NCBI GenBank assembly: GCA_964023205.1
Contig: OZ026842.1
Coordinates: forward strand, 8,773,407-8,837,406
Source: Lutraria lutraria
Lineage: Eukaryota > Mollusca > Bivalvia > Venerida > Mactridae
Length of the DNA stretch: 64,000 bases
Reading direction: 5' to 3'
Shown here: positions 13,529-26,640 of the stretch, one piece after another
Position numbering within the stretch: position 1 is the first letter of the stretch
How the letters are laid out: every line of letters begins with the position of its first letter
Notes under the pieces: generated by a model
What the model saw: only the letters and a program-made list of their open reading frames with translations
Database searches by the model: none
Told to the model about the DNA's origin: nothing
Translations under genes and position numbers: made by a program

Positions 13529-13622
13529 CATTATCAGGGTTCGTCATTGTGGTATACACTCTGGGCACTGGCTTAGAACATCACCAGGGTTCGTCATTGT
13601 AGTATACACCCTGGACACTGTG
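13529..13622. repeat. tandem duplication, about 52-bp unit
   Basis: Two adjacent units share AGGGTTCGTCATTGT(G/A)GTATACAC(T/C)CTGG(G/A)CACTG. This is a small local tandem repeat of no evident function. Confidence 0.7.
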
Positions 13623-16600
13623 GCCTTTTAAGTATTAACTATTTTAAGAAAATAACACTTAAATCGTTATTTTGAGACAATCTAGAGATTCTGAATCATG
13701 GTTTTGAGGGAGTCATAACGTATCAATCACATTGCCACTTATGTTTAGTCTTTAACATGTCTTTGTGTCATTCTTTTGTAACATTTTGTACTTATATCAC
13801 AAGCAAAATAGGCTAGTTTTTCCCCATTTACAAGCAAAAAAATCCCCTCGAAAATCATTTTTATCCTATTAAAAAAGATAAAAAATAAATTGCCAGAAAA
13901 TGAAACAATTTCTGAATAAACCCTTCAACGTCCGAGTAATGTCTGATGAGTGCAATTTTCTGAAAATGCTATGTCGGACATTTGCAATTTAAATTGATTT
14001 TCTGAAAAAAGCTTTGTATACCATTGAAAGCGAAAGTGGGTCAATTTTACAGGAATCATTGATGTGTTCTCAATAAGACATATCTTTAATTGACCATGTC
14101 AATGTATATACCACAGTCGTATGACTGTGTATAATTACATGTAGATGTATAACGAAGAAAAAAATCATTTCTGTAGGGTCGATGGAACAGTTTCTAAATA
14201 GTCATGTATAATTATGAATATTTAATGTGAACAAAGTTTTATGTTCTACACATATCAATAACAGTTTTGTGTCTGTATACACTTCGACAGTGTTATACTA
14301 TCTGGAAAAATGAAATGATATTATCTATGCTATATCATCATGTACTTTCCACCATTTTGAAACTTTCACAAAGTGGTTAGATTGGAAAATAACATACAGA
14401 TGGTATGAATCACAAAGTAACTATACATAATGTGTATTTATTTTAAGCTAGACCGAAAGTACACGTATTTATAGGATAGGCAGAATAAACCTACATTCTA
14501 AATAAGTGAACTTTTAGATAAGAAAACCACGATTTAGGTTACGAACTAACATAACTAGAAATGTATGGAGGAACAAGTAATGACATTAATGTGTCTTCAA
14601 ACCTGCTCTAAAATGAATTAAATGCTCAATAAATGAATTATGACATAAAGATACCACTTTGGCTATACCAGTCAGTGGGTCTATACAAGTTGTACTAAAA
14701 TACAGAATATAAAATAAACTATATGAATGGATAATAAATGCATAACATGCATTTGTAAAAATAATGTATAGGGACTTTCGTAGTCGATTTGTTAAAGTCC
14801 CTGATTAGCTATTATATATATACTACCCTTAACCGCTGTAAGTTGGAATCATAAACTGGTCCAGAAAAGAAATCCCATGTAAGGAGGTGCTAGTATATAC
14901 AAGCCCAAGCCAATGTTGTGTATTAAAAACTAGAAAATGCCTTATTACCATAGACGTTGATGCGACTTCTGACGCAACAACAAATATGTATGTTTTATGG
15001 TCACTACATTTACACAGACGTAACTCAGCAAAATTCATTAAATTTCTCCTCCGAAGTTACCTCCCATACACCAGTACAAATATTACTTCTCTCACCAGTA
15101 TTGGCTACCTAGTTCCACACTTAAAAATTGTCTAACAATTGCAAGAGTATCAAACCATACAAAAACTACAGCCGTAATTGAACGTAACATTTATGATTTT
15201 GCGTTTCATTAGGAAGACCCTTTTTAAATGTAATTTTTGGGTCCGGTATTCTCCCCGTTATTTTTCCCCACTGAGAGGAAAAATCCCATTATTAAAGAAT
15301 TTCCAAATTTAGTGTTTCACAACACAAATTTCCCCATCAAATGGACCTGATACCTGTTCCCCAAATCAGTAAAAAAGGCTACGTACATTAAGCTTCATTT
15401 TGTGCAAGACACATTAAACAGGCTAGAGAAAGTGTCCATGGAACTACAGTACAAGTTATTCTAGACTACACGTATACAAAAAAACAACAAGCATTTTAAA
15501 AACGCTTCGTGTATAAAATTATATTCATGCAGCAGTATCGTGATATCATCGAACCATATACTAATTTAGTATCGAAAAAGTTAGTTATAAGACTAATGCA
15601 GCTACTTGTTTATATCATTTTATCGACAAGACAGACAAACTTTCAACGTAATACGTCACCTACATGTGCTAACACTAACACGCTAGAATAAAATGAGTAT
15701 TTCGACAATATATGCCATGTTGACAAGATTATGTCATTCATGAAAGTACGTGGTCGCCGGGAAAATGTTATATCAAATATAACAATATCAAAAGGAAATT
15801 GATCATAAAAATGTGTCGGGAAACCATGAGTGTGTCTATGTTGTCAATCAATCAACTAGTTTACAATGATACTAGCGATGCTATGCATTCCCGAGTCCGA
15901 TGCCGCCTTGGAAAATGCATACTTCATATTATCTATTTTTAGATTGATATTTGGTTGGGAAAACCGGCATGATCTAAAAATAAATTGGAGCATAATCTGT
16001 GTTTGTTAAGATATATTACAATAAATGAAAACATTTTACCATTTTCTAACCATGTTGTCAATGTAATGAAATGTAAGATATACTTTCCATTGCTTCGCCA
16101 TGATTTCCAACCGGTGTCTAATCTGTAACACGATGATGAAATTATGTAATATTTATAACTCCATCCAATTTGCACAAGTAGACACAAATTTCACAACACA
16201 TCACTTTTTATCTAATCACTGAAACATAACTGTAATCAAAGATTACTTTAATCCAGAGAGCGAATATTAACATTTGTTTTCCACGTTTAACTTCAGTAAA
16301 CTAAATACGCACTGCAGATTGAAATGCGTGTAAAATCGATAAGTTGACACCGTTTAAGTCTACATACCATAGGATGTTAGAGGCGGAGTCAATAGAGACA
16401 TGGGCGGTGTCTATTGACATCCGAATACCGATTGTGTGTGTCGAATAATTAAATGAATAATTATCAGTGTGGACAACCCACGTGACTTTTGCTGTTATAA
16501 ATTGATATTGCGGGAAGCATTTTTTACCGGTAAGAAGAATAAAACAAAATCTAAGTATTTTATTCCAAAATCGATTTTTCACGTAAAATACCGCATGCTA

Positions 16601-19427
16601 AGCGGGAAAATGTGTATGTTCCATATTTTGTTTTCATTTCTTTGTATTATGTACGGTTTTCTGTAACATTCGCACCAATTGCCTCAAAACAATTGTTTAA
16701 ACTTTGGTTATTGCGGGAAGCCAGTGCATTTTTCAATAAATTATACGGGTTTTCAGCCATTTAAAGCTAAGAACATATAAACCAGGAGTTCCACACATTA
16801 TATTGCTATTATTTATTCAATATCAAGCATTTTCACGCCGTTTATAAGGCAGCAATTCTTAAAATTGTATTCATGCTATTGCGGGATGCTGATTTTGTAA
16901 TGCTCCTGCGGGAAGTCTTACATACGAGCGTGTAACAGGTAAATCAGAACAAATTGTCTATCAAAAGACGCTCCGTACCAATAATTCAAATGATTCTGGA
17001 TGTAGAATACAGTAAAAACCCTAAGTTTGGTACAATTTAAATATTGGGACACTTCTTAAATTTTCCAAAGTAATCATTTCTAGTGGTTATAAACTTTGGG
17101 ACAATGTTGTCAGTTCGGACATTTTTTTTAAGAACAGGTTACCAGTGTTAACGTAGAGCTAAATTTGTTTCTGCAATCCAATAACTTAGTATTTTCCAGA
17201 TACAACAATTTGTTCCTTTGAAGGTGTATAAATAAAACATAACATATTTATGTTTTGGAAATATAATTGGATAGACACTGCAAGTGTGCCATAGAATGAT
17301 TACGACCAGTAACTTCAATTGTTAACTCAAAATGCCATTGTTTGTTCTTGAAAGAGGATTTACTTGTATAAATAGAATAACAGTATAATTTTAACCACTT
17401 TTTTACTAAACATTGCTAAATAAAAGCTTCTCTAAATATGTAACAGATGCGTATTGAGAGCTGAAATTTCAAATTATCTAAATAAATTAAATTATTGTTT
17501 TTAATACGAACTGTGTGAAACAACTGACAAATTTACCTCCAGTGGGTCACATATACATGTAGACATGTATGTACGATCAAGTACTGTGATAAAGTGCGAG
17601 CATATACTAGTAAATGCAGTGATGTTTAATGTGTTCTTAAGTATTTGTGAGAAGGTTGTAATACGCGCAATGTGTGGAATCATATTCCAGATTAAAATGT
17701 TGACCGTACTTATAATTTGAAAATTGCTCGGCGAAAGTCAAGGCAATATAGATCGTTTCTTACAACGAGAGTTAATCTATGTCAATGGTACTTGCAATTA
17801 TGTACGACTGTTGTTCCATTTTGTAAAGTGTATATTTATTACATGGATACGATAAGGTAGGTTATGACAGCGTGAACGTGCCTTTTAATTGATAATGTAA
17901 CTTTGCTATTTATTTGTGTAGTCTTTTTACACGAATGCATTTACACAAGAACCACAACTCCGACTGAAAGTAAAAACGGCTTTTATCGTGATCCAGTTTC
18001 GATTTTGTTAAAAATAACTCTACGTTACCAGCTATAGCGAAAGAGAAGGCACATTGAGGAAATTAACGAAGACATTTAAAAGATAAATGATGAAAGTATG
18101 TATATTTTGAATTCGTTTATACTTTCTATTTGTTAAGAAACGTAATATTATGATTAATAATTATTCGTAGGTTACTCGAACCACATACTCTTAGGGTGAG
18201 GAGCTCTAAAAAAACAAAATGATTGTATTTTTGTAAAAAATACATTTTTCAACGTTAACAACATTATACTACGTGGTGTCTGTGACTCGAACACGAGAAT
18301 ATGACTCATAATTTCCTGTGTTTCGTTCCTCTGCGGCTTATTGCCATGTAAAATAGAAGCAGGCCCGTAGTAAGCAATAAGAGATTGGGGCGCTTAATTT
18401 CGACATTGTCTGACAAAGGTGGGCGGGAGAATCCGTCGTAGCCCCATTTGCTTGCTATCACAGCCGGTAATAATTTATTGTACACCCGCTAACCCTGCGG
18501 GTCCGGAAAGCTCTGGACTTGTGCTTTTTTGTCTTAGGAGACATTTAATTAAGATATAGAGGTAATTTGATAGGGCTGGGGCGAGTATCTGTGTATTCGG
18601 GTAATCACGAATCAAATTGAGAATTGAGTACGATTAATCGTCATTACTGGAATTCATGGTTCGCGATCTTATTTCTTAACATAATATGTATTCTTTGTTC
18701 TTAAAAATTATTTTTCTCTGAATGTATGTTATCTCATTATGGACTACCCTGTTTGCCAAGAGGTCAACTCGAATCTTTAAATGATGGGTCACAGGCTAAA
18801 CTAGAAAATGATACTGGCAAATCCACTAATTGGAAGGGAGTACCTATAAATTTAAGCCATAGAACAATTTATATTGATTTACTTCATTATTCCTAAAAGA
18901 AAATTAAATTCTGCTGTCTTCAGGACTGCAATGTTGAACTTTTACATGGGTTACTTGATAACAAAAGAATCGTGATTCGATTTGTGGATCGTAAGTGTAA
19001 AATCGTGGATTGGATCGGGTTACCACTTACCAAAGGATCCAATGACCTAGACTTTGATTAAGTTATGAAACAAACGCACTCATTTCAAGTAATCCAATCA
19101 ACAAGCGATTGGCAAAATGATAAGTGTTATAATTGTATGATATCAAAATTGTTAAGAAAACAATGTCTGCTGTTTCACAGGTCAGACTTGTTATCATATT
19201 TAAATTCATTTGTTCACCGTTTGTTACTTGACAATATTAGCTGTTTTTGCATTAAAATCATGCCTCATTATAGCGATCGAGTTCCGGTAGGTTCTAATCT
19301 TGGGAAGGTATTGTTTTTTGTGTGTATTGTATATAACATTATACTGTTTTATACTTTACAATTATGATTAAACTTCGAACCTTTGACAACGATGCAGAAA
19401 CTAGACATTATTTTGCATCTATTTTAG
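13623..19427. other. intergenic, upstream of TNF gene 2
   Basis: No supported gene in nearly 6 kb. Between 16508 and 16920 the phrase TGCGGGA(A/T) recurs four times in otherwise AT-rich DNA (16510, 16712, 16879, 16907). A 100-codon open frame at 19065-19367 ends just before the TNF exon but has no domain and no donor site that would join it. The TNF gene 2 promoter and any 5' UTR exon should lie here. Confidence 0.4.
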
Positions 19428-22400
19428 ATGTGGAGTACAAGAGGTCTAATATTTGTACAGATGTGTTTTAATGTGAGTTTGATGCCAGTTCTGATTGGAT
19501 TGTTGTCCAAGTGGAGTAATATAAGGGGGTTGGGTCACAAGACACCACAGGAGCAGTACATCTGCTTCCCGACTGATTTGATGACACAAGATGATGGTAA
19601 CATCAAGGCTAAATATTTGAAGGCATTGACCTTGCAGAATAATGGGACAGTCTTTTGTGGAGTTGCAAGTGAAGTGTTAAAAGTGGGAGCAGAATCGGTA
19701 AGTGATATAACCACAAGTTAGCAACGATTACTCTTCTACAATTATGTATATCAAACACTGTTGCTTAGTATAAATAACATTTTATTATCTGTATATGCTT
19801 TCTTTTTTAATAAGATACTCTGTATATTTAAAATTCGATGTTGACTTTACTCTGCATAATGTGTATTATACACATTTGAAACATTATAATCGCATCTAAT
19901 ATGTAGTTTGGATATTAACAAAAAATAAACACATATAACAACGAAATAAAAATGCATCAAGTATTAAGATTTGTTATTGTCAGAGGATTTGTAGCATCAG
20001 TTAGAAAGTTTTTGGAAAGAGAAAATGTTCTAGATCTACCAAAACAAATTAAATACAATGTGACTATCCCCCCTCACTACTGATAATAAATAAGGATAAT
20101 AAAGGCTGTCGTTCAATTTATAAAGAAATGCAAAGAAAATGTCAGTATCCAAACTCCCTACAGAAATGGAAATAAGAGACACAATAGAAACTGTTTTTTT
20201 TAAATAAATCAATCTACGATATTGCTTATAAATATACAAACGACCAAAAACTATTATGGTTACAATACAGAATAAACCATAGAATTCTTGCAACAAACCA
20301 TTTGCTTAAGAAAATGAATATTATAAATGAAGATTACTGTTCTTTTTGTCATAATGAGAAAGAAACCCTGTCCCACTTATTTTTTAAATGTGAACAAACA
20401 AAACAATTTTTGGCAACAGCTACAATCCTATATAAGAGACAGGTGTAACTTGAATTTTCAAAGCTGGAGCATGTCTGATGTATTATTTGGTAATACTCAT
20501 CTTGATGATGTTATAAACAAAATTCTACTACTTGGTAAATATTATATATATTGTTGTAGATTGAAACAGTTAAGGCCTGGTATTGTAACTTTTTAACAGC
20601 AAGTTTGTGCCAATTATAAAATTGAAGAACACACGTGTAAACAATATTTTAAGTTTGATAAATTTGAAAAATCATGGGAAAAGTTCATTAATTTAGTGAT
20701 TCCAGAGTAGTTGACTTAGTAAAGAGTAAAATGAACCTATTCTTTCATTGTAAAAAGTTAATCCTTGACAGTTACATACATCGGGACGTTCAGCAGGGCC
20801 ATAAAGATTCCACTAACAGAAACAGTATATTCTCAATTTATTTATTTAAAATATCATCCTTAAACGAGAGCCTTAGTAGTTTAGCTTCTTTGACCTTTTA
20901 TTTTAAATTTACCCCCTATCCCCTGACCCCATACACTCTTTTAGTTTCTAAACCCTGAGCTCTCCTGAGTACAAATTAATGCTGTCTATTTTTTTTAAAT
21001 GAACTTTCTCAGGTGAGCAACAACAGATACACTATTACTCCCCATTGTTACCCCCACACAATCTTAATATGCTAGAATCAGAAGTCTATAGAAAACATCG
21101 CAATATGTACATTGTATATACTACATGAAATGTTTTGTTCTATATCTTTGTAAGACTTTGTAAATAAATGGGTAACCTATGGCTACCAAAAAAAAGATTT
21201 GTTATTGGATGTGGCCTCTATAGTTTAAACATTACATACACTTATTATGAAAGACAAGTTATTGGTGATTGACAAGAAATGTTAATTCGTTGTATGTTCT
21301 AATTATTTCAGGCTTTGGATCGACTGTATGATGACAGTATTCATCCAGGTTCGTGATACACAGCCCTATATGTATATGCTTAAATTTCATTTATTATAAA
21401 TTAATCATATCAAACAAAGCACATTAGAAATGACTTCGTTTCTGCACATTTTCATCCATTTTTATTAAAATATGAATAAAATAGAGCAAAAGTCCACGTA
21501 AATTCTTGGACACGCCTCGTACATATTGACTTATGTTAACGTAATGCAATCTGATGTTGAATTTCTATTTGAGTAAAAAGTTATCTTTATCGACTTCTCT
21601 GTAGGACACGGTATGAGCCTCTGTGGTTGAGTCTGGTCCCTGACTTGTAATATCCATCACTCAGCGCTGTGAAATCAAATCCAACAGGGCTTAACTTTCA
21701 TATGCATGGAACCTGTCCAGCTAGCTTAATATGTAAAGTCGATGGCTCTTCCTATATGTATGACGGGGTCTTCTTCCGCTGATAAACCTGTAAAAGTCGC
21801 CAAATGACCGTGTCTGTTCGAGCGACATTAAACTCAAGACTGAATTAAAGCTAATTTATCACTATTATATTAAAATGTTTTTCTTTGTAATTGTACTGCA
21901 TTGAATCAAATGCAAACTGAGATTATAATCGGTGTCGATAAAATCTATTACACATTTTATTCACAGAATACAAATTCTACCATGAACTTATTCCTAAAAA
22001 GTGCACACCAACAAATGATGAACTGCCTAAAATTAAGATGATCGGTCCATATGTCGAAGATAAAGAGAATGGTACGTGTTTTAAACTGGCTTCAGCAGTT
22101 GAAGATCATATCATGCTTTTATCTTTTATTCCTCATTACAATATTCTTGTTTCGTGTATCTCGATACAGAATACAGTCAAACCTGTGAACTAAGGCCACT
22201 CTTTGGGAATGATACAAAGTTTATTGACAGGTGGTCGTGATTAGGAGAGTATTTTGTTCTAAATATTTATTAAAAGTTTTGAAAAGATTGACTTTTATTC
22301 AAAGGATTTCCGAGGCGGTCGCCAAAAACAGGTTTGACTCTATACTTCACAACAAAAAAAATGATTGTAAATTCTTTATTTGCATTAGATATTCAGACTT

Positions 22401-22816
22401 AATTAATAAATTAATTATTCATTTTAGCTACGATACAGAAAACGATGTGGACTATACAGAATGTGACCCGCGGTAAAGATATAAGTTATTCTACACTGAA
22501 TGGTACGATAACGGTAAAACATGATGGGTATTATTTCGTGGGGTCACAGGTTCAGATGCAGTGCAAGCCTCCATTTGATGTCACGATCTTTGATCATTTC
22601 ATTTATATGACGAAACCTTCACCAACCTACGTTCTGAAGAACTCCAAGCCAATCATAAGCATTTATGTTAATGTGACAACCGTTACAAGCTCTACGGGGG
22701 CGGTGTTCCTTTTGAATGAAGGAGATCAACTTTATGTTGCAACATCTCCAGGAAACTGTGTCCATGATACTGACACCTACCCGCACAGTAATTACTTTCA
22801 TGTGTTTAAAGTATAA
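19428..22816 (+). CDS. TNF-superfamily ligand 2
   Basis: Exons: 19428-19697, 21312-21348, 21967-22071, 22428-22816; phases 0, 1, 1; 266 residues. The ATG lies immediately after a TTTTAG that could be a 5' UTR splice acceptor. A very short N-terminus (MWSTR) is followed by a hydrophobic anchor at residues about 6-29, fitting a type II membrane protein. The stalk has two Cys. The second exon is again 37 bp. The third carries KKC and the motif KIKMIGP, aligned with TIKLLAP of paralogue 1. Residues 138-266 form the TNF-homology domain: HDGYYFVGSQVQM, a GAVFLLNEGDQLYVATS strand pair and the final YFHVFKV strand. No furin motif is visible, so it may stay on the membrane. Intron 1 holds a LINE fragment and intron 2 a SINE. 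Confidence 0.85.
20040..21190 (+). mobile_element. 3' end of a non-LTR retrotransposon (L1/Tx1-like)
   Basis: Within intron 1 of TNF gene 2. Broken frames read IYDIAYKYTND, then LLWLQYRINHRILATNHLL, then a zinc-knuckle-like CSFCHNEKETLSHLFFKCE (C-x2-C-x8-H-x4-C), then a frameshift into WQQLQSYIRD. This is the usual C-terminal region of the reverse-transcriptase polyprotein of L1/Tx1-type LINEs. Stops and frameshifts show it is dead. The element appears 5'-truncated, ending near the GTAAATAAATGGG...CCAAAAAAAA tail at about 21190. Confidence 0.75.
21611..21850 (+). mobile_element. tRNA-derived SINE in TNF gene 2 intron 2
   Basis: Head: GAGCCTCTGTGGTTGAGTCTGG, resembling a tRNA A box. Body: TCCAGCTAGCTTA and GTCGATGGCTCTTCCTATAT. 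Tail: AAAGTCGCCAAATGACCGTG followed by CGAGCGACATTAAACTC. This order matches a SINE family I recognise as widespread in bivalves, whose tail reads roughly GTCGCCATATGACC...GCGACGTTAAAC. The copy is diverged and short of a clear B box. Confidence 0.65.
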
Positions 22817-23525
22817 CCCGCCATCTTATCCTCTAACTAAATTGGTAGACTTTTTTGTATGCTGTACAGACAAATATTATTCATTTGATGTACATAACGT
22901 TCAGAAGATGATATTCAATTCATTTGTGTCTGAGCTTTTACGAGGATTTGTTTTATATGACGTTTTTTGAAGTGACAATATTCTTATTTTCAGTAGGTTA
23001 AATCATATTCACTAAAAAATGTTATATATTTTAGTTTCTTCAGGAGTACTATAGGTGCTTTCATTAAAGTCGTGTGTGCTTCAAAATTCAAATACATTTT
23101 GCATAATTTCAAAATGTACGCGAGGCTAATGCGAGTGCAATATGAGTAACATTTTCTGCTCTTAATGATGATAAAACTTTTGACGACTTAACTTGAAAAT
23201 TACCGTTATAAGATTAAACGCCTGGTTTCTGTTTATTCTGAAGTATGTTTTGGGTAATATTTTTTATCTGATTCAAATGACCACACTCTAGACAAACCTA
23301 TGTATTTTGTAATTCATTAAGTTGCAACGTGTCCTTGTACTGAATGCTACTATATAACTTTGTGCAGCTACCTATAACATAGCTTCATAGGAATAGCTTG
23401 ACTACGTAATGGGTTTTATACTTATTATCATGTTAGGTGATATATTTTTCCTTATTTGGTAAAGTAACTGTTACGGGCTAACAAAGTGCCGGGATATATT
23501 CATTGCAATATTTAGCTGATTTTGC

Positions 23526-23547
23526 AATAAATGCCATGTTCAATAAA
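23526..23547 (+). promoter_or_regulatory. candidate polyadenylation signals, TNF gene 2
   Basis: Two AATAAA hexamers 16 bp apart, about 710 bp past the stop. They are plausible 3' ends for the second TNF-like transcript. Confidence 0.4.
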
Positions 23548-24074
23548 TATTCTTGATCGTAGTTGGACAGCATTTTTGTATCATTTGTCCATATATCTCT
23601 GTTGTAAATTTTTTTCATAAGAACCAAGTATATGCTTCCAAAAATAAAAAAAATGTGGTAATCAACTTTTATAATCTATTACCCATGTCATTGTTTGCAT
23701 CGCGTACTTATTTGTCTAAAGGATGTTACACCTTTAAAAATATGTAATTATGTTGTATTATTATAAGCAATATTGTATGTCATATTGACATTTTCTTTTT
23801 CCCTTTTGTTTCACGTGAATGTTATTATATTTGTATTTATGCATACATTGTGACTATGTACTATTTGTTCTGTTCTGTTCTGTACTCCCATTACAAAGCA
23901 AGGTTAAAGTCACCTTTTGATCACGAAAACAAATACATTTGAGACAGGTATTCATAAATAGCACAAAACCAATATAAATATTTTGTCAATTGCAAAATTA
24001 CGCTAACAATCTTAAATTCAATTTGACAAATTCATTAAAAATACCACAAAAACGTTCTAACACATCAGAGTGGT

Positions 24075-25643
24075 TTATTTTCCTTTCCAGTACAGATAAA
24101 GATTATGTAGTAAGTCATTCTGCATGTCCGTAGGTTTACTTGTTGTTGATGCCGTTCGTATGTTCAAATGTCTCTCAACAATGGCGGACAATGCATCTGA
24201 AAATGAAAATATTTTCATTAATCCTTTTCGATAAAACGTATGTTATCAGAATCCTTACTGGACTATGTTGTATATAAACAAAAAGAGGTCGCCAGAAGGA
24301 TCATGAGGAATTTCATATAAGTTTCAGTTACTAATGCTGAGGTAAATTTTGTCGTTTCATATGTATTTGATTTTTTTTCAAACATCTCGCGGGGACAACC
24401 ATAAATATCTTACACAGCTTGATAACGCATATCCATGCCACGTTTTAATTTTCGTACAAAGTACTGGATTGGTTTCTGTAGAAACGAACACATAAATCAG
24501 TAAGGTTACTGACGTCACTTTGTCTTCTGATCACGTGTCTAAGACAATCCCTCATATAGGTTGATTTCGCCGGCCAATAAGCATTGCATAGTGGCGGGTG
24601 CTAACGACCATAAAGTACTTGAAACATACGTGTTAAGCGTCAGTGGAACGCCAACATACAGGTGGTACCCGAGAAACCCACATAGTGACTAAATCCGATG
24701 GCAGTACGGCATTTTTAATCTGATTTTTAATGCATTGTTACGTTAGGACGTTATACAGAATTTCGCTAGCAGTAACTTTTAAAGGACGTGTTTAGACAGT
24801 TTTGTTTACATTTATTTCTGACAATTGGTCAAGAGACGAATGATAGTTGAAACTCTGCGATTAATATGAAAACCAAAAACAAACATCTTGTTAGACCCGG
24901 ATTACCTACTCCTATTGTTCGACATTTACCTTGCGCTGTATACATAATTATGGTTGTGCAAGGAATAAGGAACTCTAATATCGTAAGGCCGAAAGATCAT
25001 AATTGAATTCAGTGCTGCAAGCAATACAACCGGTACTGATACGTGAATGTAACCGTAAGACATAGCTAACAAGTTTACGATAGGAACACCATCATGCATC
25101 ATTAAGTTGTTCAAAATGATTTAATAAAAAAAACTTGTTCATTGGTAGGCTAAGGATATTAAGACAAGTTCAACATTAAACCTACATTATTCTAAATGTT
25201 TCAAAAGAAATAGAGCTCATTACGAAAATAATGAAAAAATACACTCACCCTTTTCAGACGTTTTGCGTTGTACTGTGCTCGCCGTTACCATAAATATAAG
25301 ACAAATAATCAGAAATATGCCCATTTCTAAAATATACGTGAAATAATAAAACATCATCAAGAGAAAAGAGCATATTGGCCTTAGCTCCTGGAATGAGGAG
25401 TGTAACTGGCATCAATAATTTTAATAATACATTTATTAACATGTATCTTAAAACACTAAAATAACAAAAAAAAACAAAAAAAACGTGATGACCGAAAATA
25501 TAGCGCTGACCACAGAAGAAGAAACCGAGTCTATATTACTATATCGAGCATATTTGAAAGTTGTTGTGCATTGTAGATGCAATGCATCTATTTATATGAA
25601 ACATCCAAACATTTTTTTTAAAACAAAACTTACCAGTCTTCAT
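24075..25643 (-). CDS. predicted 69-residue secreted peptide, three exons
   Basis: Coding parts in transcript order: 25643-25634 (ATG AAG ACT G, donor GTAAGT), 25326-25249 (acceptor TATTTTAG, donor GTGAGT), 24196-24075 (acceptor CATTTTCAG, ends TAA). Phases 1 and 1 agree across both introns, and total coding length is 210 bases. The N-terminus is a good signal peptide: MKTEMG followed by the hydrophobic run IFLIICLIFMVTAS. The mature part is about 49 residues with no Cys, begins near TVQRKTSEKD and ends LYLYWKGK. AATAAA overlaps the stop codon. I recognise no family. It could be a secreted regulatory or defence peptide, but that is a guess. The support is the coincidence of signal peptide, clean splice sites and matching phase. 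A possible alternative cassette exon lies at 24930-25014. Confidence 0.5.
24930..25014 (-). other. possible alternative cassette exon of the peptide gene
   Basis: An 85-bp open segment with acceptor GCTTGCAG and donor AAG|GTAAAT. It is in frame with the signal-peptide exon (phase 1 in, phase 2 out) and reads ALNSIMIFRPY...NYVYSA. If included, the last exon shifts frame and stops after about seven codons, giving a different C-terminus. It may be a genuine alternative exon or chance. Confidence 0.25.
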
Positions 25644-26239
25644 GATTATTTCCTTTTTACTTGAATGTTTTAAGTCTTATCGTGTCTAGAAGTGACGACA
25701 ATTGGTTTAATGTTGAGTAGGTTTGCGTAATGGAACTTAGCTGTTGACCTGATCACAATCTTCGTGTGACACTTTATGTGGACTATCTCATTGGACATAT
25801 AATACATAGGAATGTTGTGTAGTTGATTCGAATATTAGCAAAATGATTTGTTCACTGGCAAATTCATCTACAAGATACCAACATATGATACGTCTCTAAA
25901 TGATGGAATACAAGGGAGATGACCTGTGTCAGATATTAGTAATAGCAATAGTACCAGTTAATTTCGGATACGCGAGTCTCAACATTTCTGAAGAAAACTA
26001 TTAACTAAAGTATTTCAAATAAAGAAACAATACCATAGCCGTACATTGCACAAATTGCTTACAGAAACAATATACATTTATCTATAAATTCTGACGTATT
26101 ATTATCATTCTGTGAACGGGTTTCGCGCCTGAAAAAAAGTTCGTTCTCGGTGTAAGTAATCTATGAGCCAGTGTGGAAAAAAGGGGGTCAGTAAATAGTC
26201 GAAAGATGACTTAAAAGTTGTCGCGGGTGCCGTAGTCGA
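25644..26239. other. region upstream of the peptide gene
   Basis: Should contain the 5' UTR of exon 1 and the promoter of the minus-strand peptide gene. No further feature is recognised. Confidence 0.35.
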
Positions 26240-26640
26240 ATCACTTGAAATTCGAGAGGTTACAGCTTAGCTTTGATAGATGTGCTTCACAAGAAAGTGT
26301 CGAACAAATTAAAGCCAACGTCAGAGTCAACGGATGCGAATACGACAAGTATTAACACAGGGAGAATGTGCGGATCATTGAACTATTAAACCATATGGCG
26401 ATTCTGGGTTCTGCAGATGGCAAAGACCTCATAGAATTCAAGGCCAGCAACATAAGCACATATCATGGGGTTGATAATGGGACAAAGAAGAAGCAGATAA
26501 TAGTGCGTTTTGTTTCGCGGCTGAAAATGAGTGAAGTATTTAAATTGAAAGCGCATATCAATAACTCAACATCCTTTACGGGAGTCCTCATTGTACAGAG
26601 GACATGACCGCACTCCGTTGTTAAGAGTGTTAAGAACAAC
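26240..26640 (+). pseudogene. retrotransposon ORF1-like remnant
   Basis: A broken frame reads LDRCASQESVEQIKANV, then MAILGSADGKDLIEFKASN, then KKKQIIVRFVSRLKMSEVFK and FTGVLIV, and shifts frame to EDMTALR. The pattern (R/K)-x-I-I-V-R-F followed by a basic helix and E-D-x-T-x-L-R is typical of ORF1 proteins of L1/Tx1-type LINEs and related RNA-binding ORFs. An in-frame stop lies early and a frameshift late. No RT follows, so this is a stranded fragment. Confidence 0.45.

Noticed and set aside
19065..19367. 100-codon open frame just upstream of TNF gene 2
   Set aside because: No domain, no donor site that would join it in phase to the TNF exon, and the TNF exon already has its own ATG and membrane anchor.
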